The notes beneath the pieces are model-generated. The model did no database searches, had not been told where the DNA came from, and saw nothing but the letters and a program-made list of their open reading frames with translations. A stretch of 64,000 bases of DNA from contig OZ244029.1 in assembly GCA_965214945.1 (NCBI GenBank), forward strand, positions 2,914,001 through 2,978,000, given 5' to 3'. Below, in pieces: positions 8,662 through 17,582 of this stretch (the stretch's first letter is position 1; each line of letters starts with the position of its first letter). The DNA comes from JAAXHB01 sp965214945 (lineage in GTDB: Bacteria > Actinomycetota > Acidimicrobiia > Acidimicrobiales > Aldehydirespiratoraceae). Both the position numbers and the translations under genes were made by a program.

Positions 8662-9984
8662 GTGATGCGTAGCCGACTCCAGGGCCGGCGGCCGTGGCGA
8701 CGGCGGCCGTCGAGATACTCAGCTGCGGCACTGGTATGGCGGGGTCTGCGCGGCCGGGACTGGCCCCGGGCGTGGAGCAGCCCCGACCTCAAGCGCTCCT
8801 ATGACGCTGTCGTCGTAGGCGGTGGCGTCCACGGTCTGGCTACCGCCTACTACCTGGCCCGCAACCACGGAATGCGCAATGTCGCGGTGCTCGATAAGTG
8901 GTATCTCGGCAGCGGCGGCTCTGGCCGCAACACCGCAATCGTGCGCTCCAACTATCTCACCCCCGCCGGTGTGGCGTTCTACGATCGGTCGTTGCAGCTC
9001 TACAACACCATGGCTGTTGATCTGAACATCAACGTGATGTTCAGCCGGCGAGGCCATCTGACACTAGCGCACTCCGACAGCGCGCTGCGCACCATGAACT
9101 GGCGCGCCGAGGTCAACAAACTCCAAGGCGTTGACTCCAGCGTCATCGGCCCCGACGAGATCAAGCGCCTGACGCCCAGCCTCGACACGTCCGACCATCC
9201 CCGGTATCCGATCCTCGGGGCGCTTTACCATCCACCGGGTGGGATCGTGCGCCACGACGCAGTGGTGTGGGGCTACGCACGGGCCGCCGACCGGCTCGGC
9301 GTGGAGCTTCACCAGCTCACCGAGGTGACCGACATCGTCTGTGCCGGCGGTGACGGCCCCGACGGCAAAGGCTCCGGTGGGCGGGTCACCGGTGTGCGCA
9401 CCAACCGCGGCGACATCGCCGCGCCGATTGTGATCAACTGCACTGCCGGCTGGGCGTCGCTGGTCTCCGACATGGCCGGAGTACGGCTGCCGATCACCAC
9501 GCACCCGCTGCAGGCTGCCGTCACCGAGCCCGTGAAGGTGTTCCTGCCGACGGTGGTGGTGTCGGGCTCGCTTCACGTGTACGTCAGCCAGACCGACCGC
9601 GGCGAGCTGATCTTCGGCGCGTCGGTGGACTCGGTGGCGTCGTACTCGATGCGGGGCTCGCTGGAGTTCACCGAGGAGCTTGCGGCGCACGTGCTGGAGC
9701 TGATGCCCGGCATCTCGCGGATGCGCCTGCTCCGCCAGTGGTCGGGGCTGTGCGACATGACCCCGGACTACTCGCCGGTTATGGGCTTCACGCCGGTGGA
9801 CGGCTTCCTCGTAGACGTCGGCTGGGGTACCTACGGGTTCAAGGCCGGCCCGGTGTCGGGTGAGCAGATAGCCGAAGCGGCCGCCACCGGCCGCACGCCG
9901 GAGCTGCTAAAGCCCTTCGCTCTCAGCCGCTTCGAGCGCGGCGAGCTGGTCGGCGAGAAGGGCGCCGCCGCGGTGGGGCACTGA
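8662..9984 (+). CDS. soxB: Sarcosine oxidase beta subunit / N-methylglutamate dehydrogenase flavoprotein subunit
   Basis: This 440-residue protein has an FAD-binding VVVGGGVHGLATAYYLA near residues 50-66 and the segment GGIVRHDAVVWGY. Its H198 aligns with the histidine that carries covalent FMN in heterotetrameric sarcosine oxidases. An extra ~40-residue Arg/Trp-rich N terminus precedes the Rossmann fold, so the real start could be internal; GTG 8662 and ATG 8665 are adjacent. Gene order B-D-A-G is that of sarcosine oxidase operons and also of mgdABCD, the N-methylglutamate dehydrogenase of methylamine users. Because gmaS- and mgsABC-like genes are in the same window, the latter is a serious alternative. 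Confidence 0.88.
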   Translation: MMRSRLQGRRPWRRRPSRYSAAALVWRGLRGRDWPRAWSSPDLKRSYDAVVVGGGVHGLATAYYLARNHGMRNVAVLDKWYLGSGGSGRNTAIVRSNYLTPAGVAFYDRSLQLYNTMAVDLNINVMFSRRGHLTLAHSDSALRTMNWRAEVNKLQGVDSSVIGPDEIKRLTPSLDTSDHPRYPILGALYHPPGGIVRHDAVVWGYARAADRLGVELHQLTEVTDIVCAGGDGPDGKGSGGRVTGVRTNRGDIAAPIVINCTAGWASLVSDMAGVRLPITTHPLQAAVTEPVKVFLPTVVVSGSLHVYVSQTDRGELIFGASVDSVASYSMRGSLEFTEELAAHVLELMPGISRMRLLRQWSGLCDMTPDYSPVMGFTPVDGFLVDVGWGTYGFKAGPVSGEQIAEAAATGRTPELLKPFALSRFERGELVGEKGAAAVGH

Positions 9985-9988
9985 TCTG

Positions 9989-10294
9989 ATGCTCGTGGTG
10001 CCATGCCCAAGCTGCGGGCCGCGCAACGCTGCCGATCTGCGCTACAGCGGCGAATCCCATTCCCGGCCCGACCCCTCCGCGACCAAGCCCGACGAGTGGC
10101 GCGCCTACCTGTATCTGAGGGACAACCCGGCGGGTTGGCTGCGCGAAACCTGGTACTGCCGCTCCGGCTGTCGCCGCTGGTTCACGCTGGAGCGCAACAC
10201 CGTCACCAACGAGTTCCGCAACCCGCCCCAGCCCGTCGGCTCCGGAAGCGGCGAGGGCGGCGGCGCGCCGGGCGAGGGCGGCGGCTCGCCATGA
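9989..10294 (+). CDS. soxD: Sarcosine oxidase delta subunit (zinc-binding small subunit)
   Basis: A 101-residue protein that starts five bases after soxB and overlaps soxA by ATGA. CPSCG at residues 6-10 supplies the first two zinc cysteines; C57 and C61 in WYCRSGC supply the second pair. In characterised SoxD proteins the third ligand is, as I recall, a histidine (C, C, H, C), so a Cys at position 57 would make an all-cysteine site. The C terminus is Gly-rich low complexity (residues 80-101). In the complex this subunit binds zinc and bridges the alpha and beta subunits. Confidence 0.88.
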   Translation: MLVVPCPSCGPRNAADLRYSGESHSRPDPSATKPDEWRAYLYLRDNPAGWLRETWYCRSGCRRWFTLERNTVTNEFRNPPQPVGSGSGEGGGAPGEGGGSP

Positions 10295-13137
10295 CCATGA
10301 GCAGGCTCCCAACCCGGCCCGGGGAGCGGATCGACCGCTCGAAGCGACTGCGCTTCCGCTGGAACGCCAAGCAGTTCAGCGGCTTTGAGGGTGACACCAT
10401 TGCCTCGGCCCTCGCGGCATCCGGCGAGATGGTGTTCTCGCGCTCGATGAAGTACCACCGGCCCCGGGGCATCCTCACCGCCGACTATTGGGATCCGAAC
10501 CTCGCGGTGCAGGTCGGCGACGACCCCAACGTCCGTGCAGGTCACCGCCTGCTGGAAGCCCGCATGAAGGTGCGAGCCCAGAACGTCTGGCCGTCGCTGC
10601 GCTACGACGTCAAGGCCGTCAACGGCCTGATGGGCCGATTCCTCACCGCCGGCTTCTACTACAAGACGTTCATGCGCCCGCAGCGGCTCTGGCCGCTGTA
10701 TGAGAGGGTGCTGGCAACGTTCGCCCCAGGCGGGCGCGTCGACCTCGACACTCCGCACGGCTACCACGACAAGCGCTATGCCCATCCCGACGTGGTGGTG
10801 GCCGGCGCCGGACCGGCTGGCGCAGAAGCGGCTCTGGCCGCGGCATCCGCTGGCGCACGCGTGATGCTCGTCGAACACGAGCACGAAATCGGCGGTCACC
10901 TGCGCTACAGCAGCGAACCCGCCGACCGGGCCGCGCTGGCCGAGCTTCAGGCTGCGCTGGACGCGTCCGATGTCGAGGTACTCACAGACTCCACCGTCAC
11001 AGGCCGCTACCTGGACAACTGGGTGGGGATCGTTCAGCGTAGCCACCCGACAGCGGTGGAGCGCCTGGTGAAGGCCCGAGCCAAAGTGCTGGTCGTGGCT
11101 GCCGGGCTGATCGAGCGGCCATACGTCTTCGACGGCAACGACCGCCCCGGCGTCATCACCTCCGGCGCGGCCCGCAGGCTGTTGAACCTCTACGCAGTGA
11201 AGCCCGGTGAGACCGCGGTCGTGTTCAGTGCCAACGCCGAAGGCGACGCCGCTGCGTCCGACTTGGAGTCCGCCGGTGTGCAGGTGATTGTCGTCAACGC
11301 CCGCAAGGGCCAGCCCGTCACCCGTGCGCACGGGCCCAAGAGCGCGGTCGAGTCGGTGGAAGTCGGCGGACGGCGCATCGAAGCCGACCTTCTGGTCACC
11401 GCTGTGGGCTGGACGGCGCCTACTTCGCTGCTCAACATGGCCGGCGACCGGCCCGGGTACGACCCGGCCGCGGCCCGCTTCTTCCCGTCTGATCCGCCCG
11501 AAAATGTGCTCGCCACAGGCGGCCTGGCCGGCGATGGCAGCCTCGATGAGCTGCGATCCCACGGTGCCGCCACCGGACGCCTGGCCGCTGCGCGCGCCGC
11601 CGCGGTTGCTCACCGCTACCAGGCGCTAACCGCCCGAGCCTGTCCCGTGAAGGGCCCCGAACCAGCGTGGGCTTCAGACGAGCGGCCGACGCTGGGCCGT
11701 GATCCGCATCCGGAGCTGCACCGCTCGACGACGCACGGCATCGTCGACTTCTCCGAGGACGTCGGCTCCAAAGACCTGACCGCCGCCGCCCGCGAAGGGT
11801 ACGACTCCGTCGAGCTGGTCAAGCGTTACACCACCGCCACGATGGGACCCTCTCAGGGCAAGCTCTCCACGGTCAACACCGTCGCCGTGCTTGCCGAAGC
11901 CCGGGGTGACACCATCGCCGATGTCGGCACCACCGTGTGGCGGCCGCCGTACGCTCCAGTCACGCTCGGCGCTCTGGCCGGACGGGTGTTCGAGCCGGTG
12001 CGGGTGTCGCCGATCCAGCCCTGGCATGAGGCCAACGGCGTGCGGACCATCCTCGCAGGCCAGTGGGTGCGACCCGACCATTACGGCGACCCTGCCGCGG
12101 AGGTGCGCAACGTGCGCTCCAACGTCGGGCTGATCGACGTGACGCCGCTCGGCAAGCTCGACCTGCGAGGCCCGGACGTGCCTGCTCTGCTGAACCTGCT
12201 CTACACCAACAAGTGGTGGAAGCTGCCCGTCGGCAAGGTGCGCTACGGGATGATGTGCGCCGAAGACGGCGTGGTGCTCGACGATGGCGTCACCGGACGC
12301 CTCGGCGAGCACCACTACATGATGACGACCACCAGCTCGGGCGCCGCCGCCGTGTGGGAGTGGGTGGAGAACTGGCTGCAGACCGAGCACCCGCATTGGC
12401 AGGTGCACGTCACGCCGATGACCACCGCATACGCCAGCATCAACGTGGCTGGCCCCAAATCGCGCGAGCTTGTGAGCCGGGTGGTGTCCGGCGTCGATCT
12501 GGCGCCGGAGGCATTCGCGTACATGTCGGTGCGTACCGCGGCAGTCGCAGGCGTTGACGGCTGCTTCATGTGGCGCATCGGCTTCACCGGCGAGCTGTCC
12601 TTCGAACTGCACGTGCCGGCGGGCCACGGTCTGGCCGTGTGGGAGGCGCTAATAGACGCGGGCGACGACCTCGGCGTGCGGCCCTTCGGCTTGGAGGCCC
12701 AGCGAATCATGCGCCTCGAGAAGGGCCATTTCATCGTCGGCCAGGACACCGATGGCCTCACTCTCGGCCCCAGCACCGGCCTGGGCCCGCTGATCAAGCA
12801 CGACAAGGACGACTTCGCTGGCAAGCCCGAACTGGCGTGGGCGTCGTCGCAGCGGCTGCCGATGATCGTGGCCATCCAGCCCGACAACCCCCGGATAGTG
12901 CCGGAGGAGGCGTCGCAGATCGTGCGAGGCACGCACAACGAGATTCTCGGCCGGATCACCTCGTCGCGTATGTCGCCCACGCTGGGACGTTCGGTCTGCT
13001 TGGGCCAGGTAGAGCCGGAGCTGGCCAAGGGCGGCACGAAACTGACCGTGCTGCTCCCGTCCGGTGAGCGGATTGCCGCCACGGTAATCGACCATCACGC
13101 CCATTTCGATCCGTCCGGTGACAGGTTGAGATCGTGA
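10291..13137 (+). CDS. soxA: Sarcosine oxidase alpha subunit / N-methylglutamate dehydrogenase large subunit
   Basis: A 948-residue protein from the ATG that overlaps soxD's stop. The open frame upstream of 10291 lies over soxD and is not coding. An N-terminal 2Fe-2S-fold-like segment without the cluster cysteines is followed by a dinucleotide fold, VVVAGAGPAGAEAALAA near residues 168-184. The C-terminal third is the GcvT/aminomethyltransferase fold that channels the oxidised methyl group to tetrahydrofolate (VSPIQPWHE, IGFTGELSFELHVP, LEKGHFIVGQD). This layout is standard for SoxA/MgdC. The reaction is N-methyl oxidation giving 5,10-methylene-tetrahydrofolate. Whether sarcosine or N-methylglutamate is the substrate cannot be read directly. 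Confidence 0.9.
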   Translation: MTMSRLPTRPGERIDRSKRLRFRWNAKQFSGFEGDTIASALAASGEMVFSRSMKYHRPRGILTADYWDPNLAVQVGDDPNVRAGHRLLEARMKVRAQNVWPSLRYDVKAVNGLMGRFLTAGFYYKTFMRPQRLWPLYERVLATFAPGGRVDLDTPHGYHDKRYAHPDVVVAGAGPAGAEAALAAASAGARVMLVEHEHEIGGHLRYSSEPADRAALAELQAALDASDVEVLTDSTVTGRYLDNWVGIVQRSHPTAVERLVKARAKVLVVAAGLIERPYVFDGNDRPGVITSGAARRLLNLYAVKPGETAVVFSANAEGDAAASDLESAGVQVIVVNARKGQPVTRAHGPKSAVESVEVGGRRIEADLLVTAVGWTAPTSLLNMAGDRPGYDPAAARFFPSDPPENVLATGGLAGDGSLDELRSHGAATGRLAAARAAAVAHRYQALTARACPVKGPEPAWASDERPTLGRDPHPELHRSTTHGIVDFSEDVGSKDLTAAAREGYDSVELVKRYTTATMGPSQGKLSTVNTVAVLAEARGDTIADVGTTVWRPPYAPVTLGALAGRVFEPVRVSPIQPWHEANGVRTILAGQWVRPDHYGDPAAEVRNVRSNVGLIDVTPLGKLDLRGPDVPALLNLLYTNKWWKLPVGKVRYGMMCAEDGVVLDDGVTGRLGEHHYMMTTTSSGAAAVWEWVENWLQTEHPHWQVHVTPMTTAYASINVAGPKSRELVSRVVSGVDLAPEAFAYMSVRTAAVAGVDGCFMWRIGFTGELSFELHVPAGHGLAVWEALIDAGDDLGVRPFGLEAQRIMRLEKGHFIVGQDTDGLTLGPSTGLGPLIKHDKDDFAGKPELAWASSQRLPMIVAIQPDNPRIVPEEASQIVRGTHNEILGRITSSRMSPTLGRSVCLGQVEPELAKGGTKLTVLLPSGERIAATVIDHHAHFDPSGDRLRS

Positions 13138-13736
13138 AGTACGAGAGCCCGGTGGTGAAGCGCTACGCGACGGCCGCCGGCGACGGCCACCTGACGTTGC
13201 GCGACGCCAGCGCCACGGTCAAGTGGCTGGTGCGCGCTGTGCCGCAGGGAGCGGTCGCCGAACTCTTGGGCGTGCCGTTCGGTTCGTCCGCCGCGCCTGC
13301 GGGCTCGGGCGGCGCGCTGGTGCTGGGCTCGCGGCCCGGTGAGTGGATCGTGCTCGGCGATAGCGACTTCGTGTCTCAGGTGATCGGCAGGGTTATCGAG
13401 TTGCGTGAGCCCGACCACTCGGACACGCCGTTAGTGACGGCGTTGGACTGGACGCACGGCCGCGCCCTGTACCGGCTGACTGGCGCAGATTCAGCCCGAG
13501 TCCTTGAGAAGGTGTGCAGCCTCGACTGGAGCGACGAGATGACCCCCGACGGTGCGGTGGCCTCGGCTTCGGTGGCGAGAGTCACGTGCGACATCGCCCG
13601 CGCTGACGTGGACGGCACTGCGTCGTACTTGATCTTTTGCGACCGGTCTTTTGGCCAGTACCTCTTCGATGCGCTGCTCGATTCGGGCGCGGAGTTCGGC
13701 ATCGCCGTGTCGGAGCCGGGCTTGGCGCTCTCCTGA
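13134..13736 (+). CDS. soxG: Sarcosine oxidase gamma subunit
   Basis: This 200-residue protein starts with GTG overlapping the soxA stop. The family is poorly conserved, but LDWTHGRALYRLTGADSARVLEKVCSLDW and VTCDIARADVDGTASYLIFCDRSFGQYLFDALLDSG match the GcvT-like fold of SoxG. It completes the soxBDAG operon, and all four genes are tightly coupled (gaps of four bases or overlaps). In the complex it packs against the alpha subunit. The assignment rests on position as much as on sequence. Confidence 0.82.
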   Translation: MKYESPVVKRYATAAGDGHLTLRDASATVKWLVRAVPQGAVAELLGVPFGSSAAPAGSGGALVLGSRPGEWIVLGDSDFVSQVIGRVIELREPDHSDTPLVTALDWTHGRALYRLTGADSARVLEKVCSLDWSDEMTPDGAVASASVARVTCDIARADVDGTASYLIFCDRSFGQYLFDALLDSGAEFGIAVSEPGLALS

Positions 13737-13905
13737 CGGGCAGTCCTCACCAGGTCTGGCAGGAATCCCAAGCGGGCCATGGGGGCTGCGGCCGTCTATC
13801 CTTATAGGGCCGGGGCCGATGGCGCTCCGGCATTTGCCCGCAAGCTGAGGCACCGAACGCTGACGGAAACCCGAGGAGCTGGAGCCAAGTGATCTGGAGC
13901 CCTAG

Positions 13906-14769
13906 GTGATCGAGGTTCCCGAGTATCTGCTGGAGCGTTCCCGCCAGCGACGCGCCGAGCTGACCGGCAAGAGCGGCGACGCTGAGACTGCCGCTGGAGC
14001 GGACAGCGTGCCCGCGGCCGCCGTTCCGTCTGCGGCGCCTGCCGTGCCGAGCCCGGCGCGGGCCCGGCCTCCTGTAGTCCAGCCGCCTGCCCCGCCGCCG
14101 CCCGACCCGCCTTATGTCAAGGCGGCCAAAGCCCGTAAGAAAATGCCGGTGTGGGCCGCTCCGGTGATGGTGTTCCTGCCGGTGTGGGCGGTGTTCTACG
14201 TGGGGATGCTCGAACCTCCGAGCAGTGACGAGCTGATCTTGGCGGACAACGGCGCCGTGGTGTACAGCACTTGCGCCTCATGCCACGGCGGCGACGGTGC
14301 CGGTACGGCGTCCGGACGCCAGCTCAACGACGGCGAGGTGCTGCTCACCTTCCCCGCGTCCGACGACTTCAACGGCTTGGCCCATCACCTGTCTTGGGTG
14401 TATCTGGGCACCCAGGGCACGCGCAGTCTCGGCTTGGACAACTACGGCGACCCCAACCGGCCCGGGCCCGACGGCCCGCGCGAGACGGGTAGCTTCGCCA
14501 GCGGTATGAGTGGCTTCTCTAACCTCGGCATCGAAGACCTGGTGTCGGTGGTGTATTACGAGCGGGTGACGCACGGCGGGCTCGCTCCCGAGATCGCCGC
14601 CGTCGAAGAGGAGCTGCTGCTGGCTCTGGCTGCTGATGATCCGTCAATCGCAAGCGGCTCTCCTGACGAGATGGCCGAACTGCTGGCCGAGTCTGCAGCC
14701 GCGCACGGCGTCGGAATACAGAACGGCGAGGCGGCCGGTGATACAGCCGGCGAGGCAGCAGGAAATTAA
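13906..14769 (+). CDS. Membrane-anchored cytochrome c
   Basis: A 287-residue protein. Residues 1-75 are Ala/Pro-rich and cytoplasmic-looking, one membrane segment (VWAAPVMVFLPVWAVFYVGML) follows near 84-104, and a c-type heme motif CASCH lies at residues 123-127. The distal methionine is probably in SGMSGF. The C-terminal 80 residues are acidic and Ala-rich. It starts 169 bases after soxG on the same strand, so it may accept electrons from a nearby dehydrogenase or belong to a bc1/oxidase chain; the first link is only positional. The GTG start sits inside a small local duplication (about 13879-13911). Confidence 0.75.
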   Translation: MIEVPEYLLERSRQRRAELTGKSGDAETAAGADSVPAAAVPSAAPAVPSPARARPPVVQPPAPPPPDPPYVKAAKARKKMPVWAAPVMVFLPVWAVFYVGMLEPPSSDELILADNGAVVYSTCASCHGGDGAGTASGRQLNDGEVLLTFPASDDFNGLAHHLSWVYLGTQGTRSLGLDNYGDPNRPGPDGPRETGSFASGMSGFSNLGIEDLVSVVYYERVTHGGLAPEIAAVEEELLLALAADDPSIASGSPDEMAELLAESAAAHGVGIQNGEAAGDTAGEAAGN

Positions 14770-14810
14770 TCGGCGAGCGTCAGCTAGCCGCTTTTTCGGC
14801 GTGCCGTGAC

Positions 14811-14840
14811 GCCGGAGTCTGGCGTGCCGGAGTCTGGCGT
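14811..14840 (+). repeat. Perfect tandem duplication of a 15-base unit
   Basis: The unit GCCGGAGTCTGGCGT occurs at 14811-14825 and again at 14826-14840 without mismatch, in the gap between the cytochrome c gene and pgi. No function is evident. It is one of several short tandem duplications near gene boundaries in this window. Confidence 0.95.
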
Positions 14841-14921
14841 GATTGTGAACGAGCGGACAGTGGCATCGGCAGTGCGGACATGATCGCCGGCCACTTGAGT
14901 TGACTGCGGGCGGCTCACGCG

Positions 14922-16592
14922 GTGACTTCAGATATCGCCGCCACGCCGGAATGGGCGGAGCTACGCCTGCATGCCGCTGAGCTGAAATCTACGCACCTAC
15001 GCGCTCTGTTCGCGGCCGACCCGGGCAGGGTCGGCCGCTTCAAGACTGTCGTCGGCGACTTGGTTTTGGACTGGTCGCGAAATCTGATCGTGGGCCGCAC
15101 CGTGGAGCTGCTGGTGGCGCTGGCCGAACGGGCCGGGGTGGCCGAGCGCATCGCGGCCATGCTCGCGGGTGAACCGGTCAACGCTGCCGAGGATCGTGCC
15201 GCGCTGCACACTGCACTGCGGGCCGCGCCCGGCAGCGGCTTGAAGGTCAAAGGCATAAACACTGCCCCGGTCGTGGCGGCGGAGTTGCAGCGGATGGCGG
15301 GTTTCGCTCGGTCGCTCCAGTCGGGCGAACGGCGCGGCGCCACCGGGCGGCCCATCCGGACGCTCGTGCACCTCGGCATCGGCGGGTCGCATCTGGGGCC
15401 GTCCATGGCCTATGAGGCTCTGGCCGCCTTCCGCCACCCGAGCGTCCGATGCCGGTTCGTGTCCAACGCCGACGCCGCCGACCTGTCCTCGGCCCTCGCC
15501 GGCCTCGATCCGGCGGAGACGTTGTTCGCGGTGGTATCCAAGAGCTTCAACACCGCGGAGACGATGGCAAATGCCCGCTCAGCCCGGGCTTGGGTGACCG
15601 CGGTGCTGGGCTCTGACGCCGTGAACCGTCACTTCGTTGCCGTGTCGGCCGATCCGGGCGCTGCGGCAGCCTTCGGCATCGCCCCCGAGAACGCCTTTGC
15701 CTTGTGGGACTGGGTAGGCGGCCGTTTCTCGCTCGCCTCAGCGGCGGGGCTGTCGCTCATGGCCGCCGTCGGCGACGACAATTTCCGCCAGATGCTGGCC
15801 GGGATGCGGGAGGTGGACGAACACTTGGCGTCGCGGCCCTTCACGGCCAACGGCCCGATGTTGCTGGGACTTTTGGCTGTGTGGTATCGCAACTTCTGGG
15901 GCCTGCCCGCTCGGGCGGTTCTGCCCTACTCGCAGCGTCTGCGCCTTTTTCCGGCCCACGTCCAGCAGCTTGAAATGGAGTCCAACGGCAAGAGCATTCG
16001 CATCGACGGACAGCCCGTTGGCTGTGACACTTCCCCGGTCGTTTGGGGCGCTGCGGGCACTGGCGGACAGCACTCGTTCCATCAGATGCTCCACCAGGGC
16101 AGCACGGTGGTGCCCGCGGACTTCGTAGTCTTCGCAGTGTCCGACCCCGATACCGTGGATCTACCCGAAGCCGACCTTCATCACGACCTGCTGGTGGCCA
16201 ACTGCCTGGCTCAAGCCACGGCCCTGGCTTTTGGCAGCTCGACGGGATTGGCCGCCCACAGAGCACTTCCAGGCAACCGGCCCTCAACGCTGATAATGGC
16301 CCCTCAGCTAACCCCGACTGTGCTGGGCCAATTGGTGGCCCTCTACGAACACCAAGTGGTGGTGCAGGGAGCACTGTGGGGCATCAACAGTTTCGACCAG
16401 CCCGGAGTGGAGCACGGCAAACGCCTCGCTAAGTCCGTTATGCGGTCGCTGCGCACCTCTAGCCAACCACCGGGCTCCGCTGTCGGATCAGCGAGCCCTG
16501 CTGTTGAAATGCCGGCCGAAGAAGACCACGACCCCGCCACTGCCGCCGCTCTTCGCCGCCTCCGCGTCATGAAGTCTGCCCGCGTGACATAA
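14922..16592 (+). CDS. pgi: Glucose-6-phosphate isomerase
   Basis: A 556-residue protein of normal family length, interconverting glucose-6-phosphate and fructose-6-phosphate in the cytoplasm. The sugar-phosphate isomerase motifs are present in order: IGGSHLGP, SKSFNTAETM, WDWVGGRFSLASAAGLSL, ESNGKSI, GTGGQHSFHQMLHQG (catalytic Glu/His region), and NSFDQPGVEHGK with the catalytic Lys. The GTG start at 14922 gives the usual N terminus. The C terminus carries about 40 extra residues rich in Ser, Pro and Glu after the last conserved helix. It stands alone between the cytochrome and the convergent YceI gene. Confidence 0.95.
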   Translation: MTSDIAATPEWAELRLHAAELKSTHLRALFAADPGRVGRFKTVVGDLVLDWSRNLIVGRTVELLVALAERAGVAERIAAMLAGEPVNAAEDRAALHTALRAAPGSGLKVKGINTAPVVAAELQRMAGFARSLQSGERRGATGRPIRTLVHLGIGGSHLGPSMAYEALAAFRHPSVRCRFVSNADAADLSSALAGLDPAETLFAVVSKSFNTAETMANARSARAWVTAVLGSDAVNRHFVAVSADPGAAAAFGIAPENAFALWDWVGGRFSLASAAGLSLMAAVGDDNFRQMLAGMREVDEHLASRPFTANGPMLLGLLAVWYRNFWGLPARAVLPYSQRLRLFPAHVQQLEMESNGKSIRIDGQPVGCDTSPVVWGAAGTGGQHSFHQMLHQGSTVVPADFVVFAVSDPDTVDLPEADLHHDLLVANCLAQATALAFGSSTGLAAHRALPGNRPSTLIMAPQLTPTVLGQLVALYEHQVVVQGALWGINSFDQPGVEHGKRLAKSVMRSLRTSSQPPGSAVGSASPAVEMPAEEDHDPATAAALRRLRVMKSARVT

Positions 16593-16741
16593 TGAACACG
16601 GAGTTCGGTGGCCGAAATAGTTGAGCAATCGCGCAGTCCGTATGTCATTTACCCGCATGCCAGTTTTAGGCTGGCCGCCGAGGCATGTCGCCCTTCCGAG
16701 CCGACCGCCCTACGGCCGACGTCTTGCCACAGCGAGCGCGG

Positions 16742-17575
16742 CTAGCGGGTGAGGAGGAGCTGGAACTCGATTATTCCGTGATCTTCCACGGACACCACGA
16801 TCGGTGCCGTGGGAGCTGCGATTCCGTAGTCGGCGAACACGACGGGGCTCGACCCGACTACCGCGATCACATTGTCTACTAACTTCGCTTGAATGTCGAA
16901 GGCTGTCTGATTCGTGATTCCCTTGATGGTGAGGTCACCTGCCGTTTGCCCCGAAAAGGGCTCTCCGGTCGCGGCGCCGGCTGGCAATGCCACCGGCTCA
17001 GACAGCTCGAAGGAAGCGATCGGGAAGCCAGCGGTGTCGAGTGCTTGGTGCATCCGGCGGTCGCGCTGGGGGTTGTCGGTGGCGAGAGCGGTGAGGTCAG
17101 CTTCTACCGAGACAGCAACCAGCGCATCCTCAGTAAGGGTGACGGTGCCGCTCACGTTGCCGGTGCGGCCCACAACGGTGAAGTCACCCAAGCCTTGCAG
17201 CACCTCGTCCACCCGAAAGCCGACAAAGCTGCCGGTGGCCTGCTGAAGGTCGAAGCTTCCGATGCTGGCGTCTACCTGCCAGCGCCCGGCGACGGCGTCG
17301 TCGGACACTGCCTCCCCAGAGGAGCCGTCGTCGTTGCCAACTTCTTGTTGTGCTTGCTGTTGCTCCGCTTCCTGTGCCTCCTGCTGAGTTTGTTGTGCTT
17401 GGTCTTGAGCCTGTTGCTCCAGCGCTTCCTGTGTCTGCTCAACGGCGGCTTCCAGGCTGACAGCTTCAGGGCCTTCCTCCCGCAGCAGCCACCAAACGAT
17501 CACAGCGATCACGACCGCCGCGGCCAGCACCAAAACGGAAATGATCATCCACTTGAGTCTCAGGAAAGCTCTCAT
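16742..17575 (-). CDS. YceI-like domain protein with membrane anchor and Gln-rich stalk
   Basis: This 277-residue protein begins with a membrane segment (WMIISVLVLAAAVVIAVIVWWLL, residues 9-31). A Gln/Glu-rich stretch follows, likely coiled-coil (residues 42-82), and then a YceI-type beta-barrel: GRWQVDASIGSF, GFRVDEVL, RTGNVSGTVTL, RDRRMHQALDTAGFPIASFEL, DLTIKGITNQTAFDI. YceI proteins bind isoprenoid-like ligands in the periplasm or cell envelope; the ligand here is unknown. It lies seven bases downstream of the 1777-residue gene on the same strand, so it may be read from that transcript even though the functions look unrelated. Confidence 0.8.
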   Translation of the reverse strand: MRAFLRLKWMIISVLVLAAAVVIAVIVWWLLREEGPEAVSLEAAVEQTQEALEQQAQDQAQQTQQEAQEAEQQQAQQEVGNDDGSSGEAVSDDAVAGRWQVDASIGSFDLQQATGSFVGFRVDEVLQGLGDFTVVGRTGNVSGTVTLTEDALVAVSVEADLTALATDNPQRDRRMHQALDTAGFPIASFELSEPVALPAGAATGEPFSGQTAGDLTIKGITNQTAFDIQAKLVDNVIAVVGSSPVVFADYGIAAPTAPIVVSVEDHGIIEFQLLLTR

Positions 17576-17582
17576 TATCTAC

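Noticed and set aside
10003..10290. Upstream extension of soxA
   Set aside because: It lies over soxD in a different frame; the ATGA overlap at 10291 is the natural start.
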